Shown one piece after another: positions 1 to 9,490 of a stretch of 64,000 nucleotides of DNA. The notes beneath the pieces were generated by a model, which did not search any database, had not been told where the DNA came from, and worked only from the letters and a program-made list of their open reading frames with translations. The position numbers and the translations under genes are program-made. The DNA comes from Sarcocystis neurona (lineage: Eukaryota > Apicomplexa > Conoidasida > Eucoccidiorida > Sarcocystidae). Within the stretch, counting starts at the first letter, position 1. The number at the start of each line of letters is the position of its first letter. The stretch covers positions 1,611,029 through 1,675,028 of the forward strand of contig KL647296.1 of NCBI GenBank assembly GCA_000727475.1. Reading direction: 5' to 3'.

Positions 1-190
1 ACTACCTGCAGCATCCACCTGCAGCAACTACCTGCAGCATCCACCTGCAGCAACTACCTGCAGCAGCCACCTGCAGCAACTACCTGCAGCAGCCACCTGC
101 AGCAGCTACCTGCAGCAATTACCTGCAGCAGCTACCTGCAGCAACTACCTGCAGCAGCCACCTGCAGCAACTACCTGCAGCAGCTACGTG
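1..190. repeat. 13-bp minisatellite (YACCTGCAGCARC)
   Basis: About 14 head-to-tail copies of a 13-bp unit alternating between CTACCTGCAGCAA and CCACCTGCAGCAR forms run from the left edge, so the array probably continues beyond the window. The period is not a multiple of three, so a translated array would cycle through all frames. No stable coding frame is proposed. Confidence 0.9.
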
Positions 191-516
191 CAGGAATTTC
201 TCTTCGTTTCTCTTCCTTTCAATCTCCTCCTCTTCTTGCGCAGCCTACGTGTTCTCCTCGTCTTTCAAATCACTCCAACACACGTTTCTCTTCCTCTTTT
301 CTTCCTCTTCTCCTATCTCTGCCTCACAGGCAGACGAGCCGGCCAGTGCCGAAAGTTTATTTCAAGTAAGAGAAAAACAACATTTGAACCTCTCTACACC
401 ACCCCAACTACGCTTCAGAGCTTCTTATAAATATATATATACGGGCAGGCGTGCATGCAGCTGCAATCACCGGTGTCTCTATGACTAACCAGGATAAACA
501 CTTCTCTACAGAAGCC

Positions 517-552
<36 letters not shown>

Positions 553-1860
553 GGCGCAGAGATATATACATATATATATAGGGATAGAGATATTTATGTA
601 TATCTATATACGGGTATCTACGTACAGATGTGTATGTACAGAGGTTTCGAGATGTGCTTTTACATATATATATATATATATGAATATACGTGCAAAGGTT
701 TCGAGGTGTATACATATGTATATACATATATATATGTGCCGAGCAGTAGAGATGTACTGATATATATATATATATATATCGGTAGAGCCTTAGCGACAGC
801 ATATGTATATATCTATATGCATATATACATTTACATATGTATACATCTCTATATATAGAGAGAGAGAGGCTTAGAGATGTATTTACGTGTGTGTATGTGT
901 GACACACATACATATATTTACCTAAATATATTTATACATCTATTACATATGCATATATATACACATTCGCTTGTGCCATTTATGTGGTATAGGGACGTCT
1001 GCATTTGTATACAGGTGAGTTCGTGCATGCAGGACGGAGCGCATGCAAAATAGTAAAGGAGCTGCTAGGCTGTCCCTGTGTCTATGTGTGCCCGCAAGGT
1101 AGCCAACGACGTCTTTCCACACATTCCTATACACATATATACATTTATATACATACATATATACATCTAAGAGTATGACAAGGGGCACTTTCTAGATATA
1201 TATATATATATATATATTCAGGGAGAGAGAGGCAAACGTATATGCATATGTGTGTAGGTTGCATGTCACTTGGGTAGTAACGTCCTCTATAGGCGTTCTA
1301 AAGCGTTTCGGACTTTTACCCATTTCTACGTATATTCTACAGACGTTACACAAGCATGCCAGCAGCAATAGTGACGCCCTTCCATATATACATATAAATA
1401 ATATATATATATATGTATGTCTGCGTACGTGTGTGTGTGTGTGTGTGTGTGTGTACGTCTACACGTAGGACAACAACCTCTTCACACACGACCCCGTGGA
1501 TCTCCAAATATTAACATATATATATATATATGTGTGTATATATCCTTCAACAACTACACTTGGACATATGTACACATATATATATATATGTATATACATA
1601 TGTCCTTCCACTTTTATGTATATATGTCCTGGCTACTGCGGCTAGCCATTTCTGCTAGTAGGAGTGTAATATATGTGTGTATCTCTCCCGCCTTCTCCCT
1701 TCATACAGGCAGTGTCTTGCACATGTCTGCTCACACGTGGCGTATAGGTGTACACGTAACATATGTATGTACACCTTTCCACAAGTATATGTATATATAT
1801 ATATATGCATATACTTGTATACATATGTAGACGTGTGTGAAGAAAACAGGTTGAGAACGT
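191..1860. repeat. TA/GT/GATA simple-sequence region, no gene seen
   Basis: After a short pyrimidine-rich stretch the DNA is dominated by (TA)n, (TATG)n, (GT)n at about 1430-1455 and mixed TA/CATA microsatellites. Open frames here are strings of Tyr, Ile, His and Cys generated by these repeats. Nothing that looks like a gene was seen. Confidence 0.8.
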
Positions 1861-1929
1861 ATGGAGCTTACTTGCGTCTACGGACGACAAGCGCCCGTAG
1901 ACCACGAACGGCCGCATTATCTTTCCTGT

Positions 1930-3190
1930 GCTGCAGCAAGTGGTGTGTGAGGTAGTTGATCCTGGCAGTAAGAGAGGCAACTTGAAAGGAAGAGCTGCCG
2001 CAGTCTTCTGCGTGCATCTGAAATTGGCTGCGGTAAATTTGCTGCAGCAGTCGTCTCTCGAAGGGCTGCGGGAGCACAGCAGGAAGCAGAGAAGTCGCGC
2101 AGCGTGTTGCAGCTGCCCTACGCATGCGCGTCTACGTCGAGTCAGCTGCAGCAGGAGGTAGGCAGCACCACCGGCAACAAAGTGGCAGAGATTGACGGGG
2201 TAGCAGCAGCAGCAGCTAAGTTGTCCGTGGACAGCAGCAGCAGGAGCAGCTGCAGCAGCCAAGGAGCAGCGTGACAGCAGCAGGAAAACTGCAGGCTCTC
2301 TGCGCCTGCAGCAGCGACGTTGCAGATTGACACAGCAGCAGCGGCTCAACGGCGGGAGGGGGGGGCAGTAAAAGCAGCAGTACAGAAGAGAAGACGCGCA
2401 GGAGCAGCAGCAGCAACTGTAGAGGCCAGTGCGGGATGCATGGCAGAGGAGGAAGCAGCAGCAGCAAGAGGAGCGGCGACAGGTTGGCAGCAGCACGAAG
2501 GAGGAGAGACGGCAGAAGGTGGGTCAGCACCAACAGCAGAAGCAGACCGGACGCCGCACGATCGAGTGAACGGCTGCTGCACCATCAAGCAAAGCGAAGG
2601 AGAAACACAAACGCGGCGGCGAGCCGCAGGGATGAACAGTTGAAGAGGTCGCAGCAGCAGCAGCAGTGGATGAGCAGCAGCAGGCGCCGAGGCAGTAGCA
2701 GCAGAAGAAAAAGTGAGCCCAGAAGACGCAGCAGCAGCAAGAGAAGAAGGAGGCGGTGAGGAGGGGGACGGGCAGCAGAAAGAGAAGGAGAGAAGTTGCA
2801 GCGAAGAGAGCAGCATCAGCAGAACTGCAGCAGCAGCACACACAGACTTCCGGAAGCAGCTGAATAGCAGCAGCAGCCGCATACAGCAGCAGGAAGAACT
2901 GCTGCAGCAGCAGATATACGAACTGTCTCACAGCGGGAAGGGGCCAGGGCCGCAGCGCACGCAGGACGAAGCTGCGCAGTAGTGCGTGAATACTACGGCC
3001 GTCGACCAGCAGCAGCAACAGCGCAAGCAGCGCGACCAGCGCCAGCCACCGCGCAGCAGCAGCAAAAGCAAGCAACGCAGCAACAGGAGAAGAGGCTATA
3101 CGAAGAGCAGCAGCAACAGCAATGCCAGCAGCAGCCCTCGCAGCGACAACAGCAGCAGCAGCAAAAGCAGCAGCGTCAAGTAGCTTTGCA
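1930..3190 (+). repeat. CAG-rich block, plus orientation
   Basis: Dense CAG/GCA/AGC triplets on the plus strand. In coccidia such tracts often lie in exons and give Gln, Ala or Ser runs. The reading frame shifts repeatedly, and several short plus-strand frames overlap, so exon borders cannot be fixed from the sequence alone. Confidence 0.7.
2713..2982 (+). CDS. Low-complexity coding candidate (Glu/Gln/Ala)
   Basis: An 89-residue plus-strand frame with an acidic start (REEGGGEEGDGQQ), a mixed-composition middle (HTDFRKQLN) and a Gln/Glu helix-like end (QQEELLQQQIYELSHS). The mix of charged and hydrophobic residues between repeats is more protein-like than the opposite strand, which reads as poly-Leu/Cys. 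It is probably one exon of a larger gene rather than a complete protein. No family recognised. Confidence 0.35.
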   Translation: MSPEDAAAAREEGGGEEGDGQQKEKERSCSEESSISRTAAAAHTDFRKQLNSSSSRIQQQEELLQQQIYELSHSGKGPGPQRTQDEAAQ

Positions 3191-3488
3191 ATTTGCTGGC
3201 AGCGGCTGTTATATGTGTGAACCATCGAGAAGCCGTCTTACTCCTGCGGGCGTGAGATCTTCGTACGGGACGTCCCAAGCATGTTTGTGGGAAGCAGCAG
3301 CGGCCTCCTCACCCAGTGCAGACGCTTCTGCTGCTGCTACTGTTTCTTTCAACAGCTGCGTCCCACTTCGTCCTGCTGCTGCTGCTTCTCCTCGACGCAG
3401 TCCTGCCTGCCTGTCCCTGCCTTCCGCTTCTACAGCAGCTCCAGCAGCATGTTTCTGCACCTGCTGCTTCTCTCCTCTCCCTGGCTGA
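2982..3488 (+). CDS. Gln-rich coding candidate
   Basis: A 168-residue plus-strand frame that begins at the stop of the previous candidate, in another frame. Residues about 20-65 are Gln-rich (AQQQQKQATQQQEKRLYEEQ region), followed by VALQFAGSGCYMCEPSRS. The last third runs into a CTG-oriented block where the minus strand is the better coding candidate, so the true end is probably near 3260. Family unknown. Confidence 0.25.
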   Translation: MREYYGRRPAAATAQAARPAPATAQQQQKQATQQQEKRLYEEQQQQQCQQQPSQRQQQQQQKQQRQVALQFAGSGCYMCEPSRSRLTPAGVRSSYGTSQACLWEAAAASSPSADASAAATVSFNSCVPLRPAAAASPRRSPACLSLPSASTAAPAACFCTCCFSPLPG

Positions 3489-5782
3489 GAAGCCGCGACC
3501 GCCTTTGTGACGCTGCTGTTCCTGACGCGTAGTCTGCTGCCTCGCTCTCTGCTGCTGCCGCAGCTGCCACACCCGCTGCAATCGCTGCTTGCAAGTACAT
3601 TCCACCCCTGCTTCCGCTTCCCTGTGTGACGGCCGCTGCCCCAGGCCCCGCCGCTGCCGTTACTCCCATAGGCGCTGCTCCTGCTGCTGCTGCTGTTCCC
3701 GCTGAAGAGGCGGCTGCTGCTGCTGTCACCCGGCATCCAAGGGCTGCCCCACGCGATGTCACTCCTACCACAGATATAGCTACAAAGTGCGCTGCTGCTC
3801 CCGCTCGCAGCTCGGCTGCTGCTCCCGCACACAGGTCGGCTGCTGCTCCTCCCACTGCTGCTTGCGCTGTCGCTGCTTCCGCTGCTGTTCCTGCTGCACG
3901 CGTCCCTGCTTGCGATTCCGCGAGAGGCGCCGTTGCCGCTGTTGTCTCCCGACACATGTCTGCTGCTGCTGGTCCAGCTGAAGTCCCTGCTGTTCCTGCT
4001 GCTGCTTGAGTTGCTTCTATTGCTGTCCCTGTTGCTGCTAGTCGATCTGGCGCGCGACCTGCTCCTGCTGCTGCTGCTTCTTCTTCTAAGGCTACCCATT
4101 GTTCTTCCCTGAAAGCTTCCCAGCATTGCTTCAACGGCAGCGTCAACTGCGCATGCGGCTTTCGTCTCCATTATTAACAAGGGATACTCCTCCTGCTGCA
4201 CTTGCTCCTCTTCCTGCTCTTGCTGCTCTTCCTTCTGCTGTTCATGCTGCCGGCACTCGGGCCGATGGTCGCGCTGCTGCTGCTGGTGCTGTTCCTCAGG
4301 TCCTTTTTGCTGTCGCTGCTGCTGTGTTTGCACACGCGTACGCAGTGCTGCAGGTGTCCCTCCCATGCACGCGCATGCGAGACTGCCAGCGCGAGCCCGC
4401 AGCCAGGACCCAGGGACGAGGCTGTGGCGGAGAGACGCAGGAAACGGGAGAGGAGGAAGGAGAGACGAGACGCAGGAAGCAGCAGAAACAGCAGCAGCGA
4501 GAGTGTTTCTCGTCCCTGTGAGACTGCTGTGTTGCTTGGCAGGACCGTACAAGAAGATCTGTTTTCCTCCTTTGCCGCTGCTGGTTGTACACGTCGCAGC
4601 AGCAGGTATAAGAAAAGACAGGCACGCAGCCCGCCCTTCACGTCGAGCAGCAGGCGTGTGTGACGATCGTCCAGCAGCAGCAGCACGACCAGCAGAAGCC
4701 GCTGCTGCGTCTCTTGCTGCTGCTCGACATAGGCTTCCTCCTCCCTCTGCTGTTCCTGCCGCTGCCTTTGCTGGTACGGTGTGCCCCGCCGTTGCTGCGC
4801 TTGCTCTACGTAGTTCTCCAACAGCTGATCGCTGCCGTCCTGGCTGTTGCTGCTGCTGGTGACGGTGCTGCAGGACCTGCTGCTGCTGCAGTGTCCCCTG
4901 CTGGCACTGGAGCTGCAGCTCTTGGCCTTGCTGCTGCAGAATGTTCGGATGCCGTGATCCTTCACGCAGTGCCGCCGCCATCACCACCAGCAGCTGCTGC
5001 TGGTGCCGCTCATGCTGGTGCGTTTGATGCTGCACACGCTGCTGCTGATGGACCTTCTGATGCCGCTGGTCGTTCTGCTGCTGGTCCTGCTCCCGGTCTT
5101 GCGGCCGGCGGTCGAGGTCGTGGCCCTTCTGCTGTTGGTGCTGCCGCTGCTGTTGCTGGTACTGCTGCTGAGGCTGCCGCTGCTGCTCTGCGCCGGGGCG
5201 TTTCCTGCTGCTGTTGCTGCTTGACGCGCACGTGGGAGGGCGGCAGGGAAGCGCGTGACACGTGGCAGCAGCAGCAGCAGCAGAGAAAGGTGCAGCACGA
5301 GGTACAGCAGCAGAGAGCAGGGCAGCCCCAGGACCCCGCGAAGCAGCAGCAGCAGTTCCTGGTGAACTCGAAGACACAGTAGCAGCAGTAACAGCAACAG
5401 GAGAAGAAAACGCAGCAGCACCAGCAGCGCAGTCCGAGGAGGCGGCAGTGCGCAGAGCAGCAGCCGTAGAACAGGCCAGGCGACAGAGAGCAGCGTGTGG
5501 GGTGGCAGCAGAAAAAGCAGCAGCAGGATATGCGGCAGCCAACAGAATATCACCAGCAGAGCAGCAGCAGCGTCCTGAGGGCGGTGCACTGCTCTCCGTC
5601 CTCTTGAAGCTGCCGCACGTCGAAGCGGCGAACTCCGGTGTACGTACACCCGACGCGTTGGGCGCACAGCGCACTGTGTCAGCAGGAAGAACAGAAACAC
5701 TCCAGCAGCAGCAGCAGCAAAATGGAACTACAACAGCTATAAGGAGAGAAGGGAAGGGCGAAGCCCGGCCTCTAGCGCTCAT
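3209..5782 (-). CDS. Large low-complexity ORF (Gln/Ser/Ala/Arg rich)
   Basis: An 857-codon minus-strand frame. Over 3290-5220 the plus strand is CTG-rich, so the minus strand carries CAG and reads as Gln, Ser and Ala tracts rather than Leu. Between tracts there are ordinary-looking stretches: RHPNILQQQGQELQLQCQQG, GGKQIFLYGPAKQHSS and a C-terminus HAWDVPYEDLTPAGVRRLL. The N-terminal 170 residues overlap a plus-strand candidate (5262-6008) and read as Cys/Val/Ala, so the real start is likely internal. A GTTCAC donor-like site close to the stop suggests that the frame may be one exon of a spliced gene. No conserved domain recognised. Confidence 0.45.
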   Translation of the reverse strand: MSARGRASPFPSLLIAVVVPFCCCCCWSVSVLPADTVRCAPNASGVRTPEFAASTCGSFKRTESSAPPSGRCCCSAGDILLAAAYPAAAFSAATPHAALCRLACSTAAALRTAASSDCAAGAAAFSSPVAVTAATVSSSSPGTAAAASRGPGAALLSAAVPRAAPFSAAAAAATCHALPCRPPTCASSSNSSRKRPGAEQQRQPQQQYQQQQRQHQQQKGHDLDRRPQDREQDQQQNDQRHQKVHQQQRVQHQTHQHERHQQQLLVVMAAALREGSRHPNILQQQGQELQLQCQQGTLQQQQVLQHRHQQQQQPGRQRSAVGELRRASAATAGHTVPAKAAAGTAEGGGSLCRAAARDAAAASAGRAAAAGRSSHTPAARREGRAACLSFLIPAAATCTTSSGKGGKQIFLYGPAKQHSSLTGTRNTLAAAVSAASCVSSLLPPLPFPASLRHSLVPGSWLRARAGSLACACMGGTPAALRTRVQTQQQRQQKGPEEQHQQQQRDHRPECRQHEQQKEEQQEQEEEQVQQEEYPLLIMETKAACAVDAAVEAMLGSFQGRTMGSLRRRSSSSRSRSRARSTSSNRDSNRSNSSSSRNSRDFSWTSSSRHVSGDNSGNGASRGIASRDACSRNSSGSSDSASSSGRSSSRPVCGSSSRAASGSSSALCSYICGRSDIAWGSPWMPGDSSSSRLFSGNSSSSRSSAYGSNGSGGAWGSGRHTGKRKQGWNVLASSDCSGCGSCGSSRERGSRLRVRNSSVTKAVAASQPGRGEKQQVQKHAAGAAVEAEGRDRQAGLRRGEAAAAGRSGTQLLKETVAAAEASALGEEAAAASHKHAWDVPYEDLTPAGVRRLLDGSHI

Positions 5783-6008
5783 CGCAAAATGCTGCTGCTA
5801 TTCACGCCACCCATTTCGTTGCCTGCTGCTGCCGCTGCTGCCCACTGCGCCGCTGCTGTCAGCAGCTCCTCAGAAGAGGGAACACAGCACAGAGAGTAAA
5901 AAGAAGCAGAAGCGGCAAGGCGGAACCCTTCCTTCACGACGAAGTAACAAACCCGCGTGCCGCGCGTGCGCGAAGGAGCGGCAGCAGCACCAGCAGCACC
6001 AGCAGTAG
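5262..6008 (+). CDS. Ala/Gln-rich coding candidate
   Basis: A 248-codon plus-strand frame in a CAG-oriented block. It starts with Ala/Glu-rich sequence (GELEDTVAAVTATGEEN), passes through a non-repetitive stretch (GGALLSVLLKLPHVEAANSG) and ends Lys/Arg/Gln-rich. It contains one GTGTACGTACAC palindrome, read here as GVRTP. The part over 5780-5870 reads as Cys/Leu and may be intronic. No family recognised. Confidence 0.4.
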   Translation: MAAAAAAEKGAARGTAAESRAAPGPREAAAAVPGELEDTVAAVTATGEENAAAPAAQSEEAAVRRAAAVEQARRQRAACGVAAEKAAAGYAAANRISPAEQQQRPEGGALLSVLLKLPHVEAANSGVRTPDALGAQRTVSAGRTETLQQQQQQNGTTTAIRREGKGEARPLALIAKCCCYSRHPFRCLLLPLLPTAPLLSAAPQKREHSTESKKKQKRQGGTLPSRRSNKPACRACAKERQQHQQHQQ

Positions 6009-6370
6009 CACCAGCCGCAGCAGGAGCGCAGTCCCAGCAGGAACGCGGCTCCAACAGGAGCGCAGCCGCAGCAGGAGCACAGTCGCAGCAACAGCAGCGG
6101 CAGCAGCTGTCGCTGCAGCCCAGAGACGAAGGAGGACCGTCAAGGGAGCAGTGGGGAAGGCGAGGCGCAGAGGCGCCGCAGCAGCAGCAAGAAACACAGC
6201 GGAAAGAAGCAGCAGCAGCTGTTAAACAGCCGCCAGCGCAGCCCAAGACAGACGAGCAGCAGCAAAGAGAAATGACACAGCAGATGGAGAAGGACGAACC
6301 GGAGGAGGAGGATGAAGCGCAGGGCATGCAACAACTACAGTTTCAGCTCCTGCAGCAGCAGCAGCAGTAA
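5957..6370 (+). CDS. Gln/Glu-rich coding candidate (3' part)
   Basis: A 137-codon plus-strand frame, in a different frame from the preceding candidate and overlapping its end. It is Ala-rich, then Gln-rich, and closes with a highly charged segment (REMTQQMEKDEPEEEDEAQG) and a poly-Gln C-terminus before TAA. The charged segment makes this one of the more convincing coding stretches of the left arm. It could be the last exon of the gene that includes 5262-6008. Confidence 0.45.
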   Translation: MPRVREGAAAAPAAPAVAPAAAGAQSQQERGSNRSAAAAGAQSQQQQRQQLSLQPRDEGGPSREQWGRRGAEAPQQQQETQRKEAAAAVKQPPAQPKTDEQQQREMTQQMEKDEPEEEDEAQGMQQLQFQLLQQQQQ

Positions 6371-7095
6371 ACGAGACGGTGGCAGCAGCAGCAGAACAGG
6401 CAGGCGTGGCTGCGGCTGCTGTTGGCAGAAGGGAAAGAGCCGCAAGGCTGCTGCAACGAGACTGCAGAAGTCGTAGCAGCAGCAGGAGCAGCCACATCGA
6501 TCAGCTGAAGCTCTAGCAGCAGCACTACCGTATGGCACAGCACTGCATCGTAGTTTCTTCCGCAGTCCTCACAGCAGACACGTGCAGTGACAGCTGCAGC
6601 AGCTGTGTCTCGTCTCTGCACCCCACGGCAGCTGCCACACGCCTGCTGATTTGTTTGCGTCTCCGTTTATGCACGCGTTTGCAGAGGAGACGCGGAGAGG
6701 CCGAAAACGACGCAGAGACCGACGGACGAAAAGACGGAGACGAAGGAGGGAAAACGACACAAAAAGAAACGGAGACACATACGACTTCCTCTCCCCATAT
6801 ACGTCAAACGTGGACATGCCTGTTTCACAGGATCTGCACATATATATATATATAACAATGTATCTTCATTACTACTTATATATACATATGGACATGCGTA
6901 TAAATATATTACATATCAATATATATATAGATCTATATGGACATCATATAAAGATATACATATATATATACATATATGTTATGTATATATGTTAAATATA
7001 TATACATAAAATTATATGTATATATGTGTATATTTTAAATAATTAAAAATATACATATGTTGGTAGTAACAATACTGGCCGATTGAACTGCAGTA
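6371..7095. other. Intergenic, CAG then TA-rich, no gene seen
   Basis: CAG remnants to about 6640, a GA-rich stretch to 6780, then TA-rich microsatellite DNA to about 7060. Short open frames are repeat products. Confidence 0.6.
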
Positions 7096-7788
7096 GTGGG
7101 ACCCCGCCGCAGACACTTGGTAGAAGTAGACATCATAGGTAAAGGAGAAGTAGACACGAAGACGAGGAGTGACACCGGGTCCTCGCGCCAACCCAGGCGC
7201 AAGAACAGCAGCAGCTTCTGTGTCACTCGTTGCCGAGTCTCTAGCGCAGCAGCAGTAGCAGCAGCACGTGCAGGAGTATCTCTATGGAAGGGGTGCTGCT
7301 GCTGCTGGTGCTGCGGACGGCGCGGCAAAGAAAAGAGAATCGGCGTGTTGAGCCCCTCTGTCTCCGTGACCGAGCTGCCGTCTGTGTGGGCGTTCCCGCG
7401 CAACAGCGGGCTGCCGTGTGGGGCGGCAGCAGCAGCCTCCCTGAGCAGGCAGCCCTGTTCCTTTTGCTTGTTCCCAACAGCAGCATCAGCAGCTCGGAAC
7501 GGCGCAGGGTTGGCAGAGATGTGCCGTCGGGCAGACGCAGACGCTGCAGCAGCAGAGGAAGAGAGCGGCGCCAGCAGCAGCTGCGGATGGAACCCGGTGA
7601 AGCAGGGAAACGCGTGCGAACACTTGCAGCAGTGGCAGCAAGCGCACAAGGAGTCTGCTGCTGCAGCTGCAGAGCTGCTGCAGCTACCACCAGAAGGCCG
7701 CGAGACGTGTGGAGTTCATTATGCAGCTGCGGCTGCTAAACTTCGTCTCTGTATGCGGCTGCGGTTCTCTGCGTTGTTGCTGGGGTAG
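7096..7788 (+). CDS. Uncharacterised Ala/Cys-containing ORF
   Basis: A 230-codon plus-strand frame, less repetitive than its neighbours. The second half looks most like protein: AEMCRRADADAAAAEEESGA, then CGWNPVKQGNACEHLQQWQQ and an Ala/Leu helix (AHKESAAAAAELLQLPPEG). No domain was recognised and the start is uncertain. Splicing cannot be excluded. Confidence 0.4.
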   Translation: MGPRRRHLVEVDIIGKGEVDTKTRSDTGSSRQPRRKNSSSFCVTRCRVSSAAAVAAARAGVSLWKGCCCCWCCGRRGKEKRIGVLSPSVSVTELPSVWAFPRNSGLPCGAAAAASLSRQPCSFCLFPTAASAARNGAGLAEMCRRADADAAAAEEESGASSSCGWNPVKQGNACEHLQQWQQAHKESAAAAAELLQLPPEGRETCGVHYAAAAAKLRLCMRLRFSALLLG

Positions 7789-7975
7789 CTGCTGCAGCTG
7801 CTGCTGCCTCGGCCTTTGCTGCTGGCTTCGTGTTTACCGCTGCGGGCACTGCTGAACGAGATTCGAAGAACGCGCCGCCAGATGCTGCTGCTGCTGCATG
7901 CGAAGCTGCTGCTGTTGCCTGCGAGGTTGCTGCCGCTGCACGCGAGGCTGCTGCTGCTGCTGCTTCGGCAAGCAA
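7736..7975 (-). CDS. Ala-rich coding candidate
   Basis: A 79-codon minus-strand frame of imperfect Ala repeats (ASRAAAATSQATAAASHAAA) ending in a mixed sequence (ATTQRTAAAYRDEV). It is typical of homopolymeric amino-acid-repeat sequence in Eimeria proteins. It cannot be assigned to a family or to exon borders. Confidence 0.3.
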   Translation of the reverse strand: MLAEAAAAAASRAAAATSQATAAASHAAAAASGGAFFESRSAVPAAVNTKPAAKAEAAAAAAATPATTQRTAAAYRDEV

Positions 7976-8756
7976 CAGTGGCGGGGCTGGTGCTGTTCCT
8001 CTCTTCGCTTCTCACACCCCCGTCGGCCTTGCGCTCGCTGTCTCGCCTTCGCGCGCTGCCGGCGCATTCGCTGCTGTCGCTGCTGCTGGGGCCCCTGTCG
8101 TCGCCAGCACTGCGGCTGCTGCTGGTTCGTCGTGGCGTCTCCCGGTGTCCTCCGTCCTACCCGGCTGCTGATTACGTGTCTGACTTATAGCTGAAGCTGA
8201 AAAGCTGCTGGTGTCACTGCAGCAGCAACGGCAATCCCTGCTGTTGCTGGTACCGCTCCTACTACTGCGGGAGCAACGCCCCCTGCTGTTGGTGCTGTCA
8301 CTCTTGCTGTAGCTGCTGCGACGTTCCTGTTGCTCCAGACGCTTCAGCGTACGTTACAGCAAACTCTGTTGCTGCTCTGCTACGTAGGCGATCTGCTGCT
8401 ATGCCGCACTCGAACTTCCCTGTGCGGGGTCGAGTGGTCTGCGGCTACTGGTGCTGCTATAGCAGGGTCCTCGTCCTTCGACACACCGGCCTGTATTGAG
8501 CCAGTATGAGCCAGGTGTTTACACACCTACTACTGGCAGGCATATACGACTCAGCGAAGCTTTAGAAGGTCTATCGAAGAAAAGGCCCACGTCTTCTACT
8601 GTTACTAACGTGGTGCTGCTGTGGAAGGGAGGGAGACGACACCAGCGCAGCAGCATGTCGTGTACCCATCTCAGCTTCTGCGAAAACCACAGCAGCAGCT
8701 GTTTTCTGAGGCCCAGCGATACTGTTGCTGCTATTCTGCTGGTGCTGCTGCTCGCG

Positions 8757-9029
8757 TTAGGACTGCTGCTCGCTTCTGCAGATGTTGCTGCACCTGCTGC
8801 TGTTACTCCCGCTGCTGTTCTTCCTGTTGCTTGTCCTGCTCGACCCTGCTGCTGCTCGCGCTGTTCGGGCTTCTGCTGTTGCTGGCAGACGTGGTGTACG
8901 GCGTGTCACGGCTGCAGTGCTGCGGCCAGCTTCTGGCTTTCTCGGACCCCCTTCTGTTGCTGTTGGCCTACCCGCTGCTGCTTCTGCTTCCAAGCACTGC
9001 GGCAGCACCACTTCCTCCTGCTGCAGCAT
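8757..9029 (-). CDS. Basic Ala/Ser-rich coding candidate
   Basis: A 90-codon minus-strand frame with a non-repetitive start (MLQQEEVVLPQCLEAEAAAG), a basic middle (GGPRKPEAGRS, TRRTPRLPATAEARTARAA) and a Ser-rich end. It is plausible as an exon of the minus-strand gene suggested by CAG polarity. Family unknown. Confidence 0.3.
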   Translation of the reverse strand: MLQQEEVVLPQCLEAEAAAGRPTATEGGPRKPEAGRSTAAVTRRTPRLPATAEARTARAAAGSSRTSNRKNSSGSNSSRCSNICRSEQQS

Positions 9030-9254
9030 ACACCGTTGCAGTCCCTTTCGGTCTCCCTGCTCCGTCCTCCGCCGCTGCCGCCGCTTTTTCCGTCGCTGTT
9101 TCTTCTCCTGGGTATTCCACTTGCCGCTGCCGCCCCTCCGGCTGTTGCTGCCGCCCGTCCAGCCGCTGCTCGTGCCCGCTATGCCTGTTGCTGCCGCTGG
9201 ATCTTCTGTGTGTGCTGCTCCTGCTGCTGTTGTCGTGCTTCTGCGCTGTTTCTC

Positions 9255-9488
9255 CTATTGATGGAGCTGTTTTGCTGCTGCGGTAGCTCCTTGATTTCCA
9301 CGTGCTGCTGCATCTGTTGCTGTTGCCGCGGTTGGTGTGCCAGCTACTCGCCGCCGTGTGTCACGTGGCGGCTGCTGACGGAAAGCTGCGCGACTGTTGC
9401 TGCTGCTGCTGCCCCCTGTCGACGTGTATATAGTTTTTCCGGGGGAACTGAACATTAACTTGAGGACATAAAAAACGAAAACTTGCAA
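9255..9488 (-). CDS. Ser/Ala-rich coding candidate
   Basis: A 77-codon minus-strand frame that begins with a hydrophobic stretch (MQVFVFYVLKLMFSS) and continues SPGKTIYTSTGG, a Ser/Asn run and basic-Ala sequence (PPRDTRRRVAGTPTAATATD). It may represent the 5' portion of the minus-strand gene running towards 7736. An alternative minus frame also stays open here, so the assignment is weak. Confidence 0.3.
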   Translation of the reverse strand: MQVFVFYVLKLMFSSPGKTIYTSTGGSSSSNSRAAFRQQPPRDTRRRVAGTPTAATATDAAARGNQGATAAAKQLHQ

Positions 9489-9490
9489 CT

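Larger units (their letters stand above)
7719..9490 (-). repeat. CTG-rich block (CAG on minus strand)
   Basis: The plus strand is dominated by CTG/GCT/TGC, so Gln/Ala/Ser-coding CAG lies on the minus strand. Three minus-strand sub-frames look protein-like and are listed separately. The long plus-strand frames here are poly-Leu/Cys and are regarded as artefacts. Confidence 0.65.
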
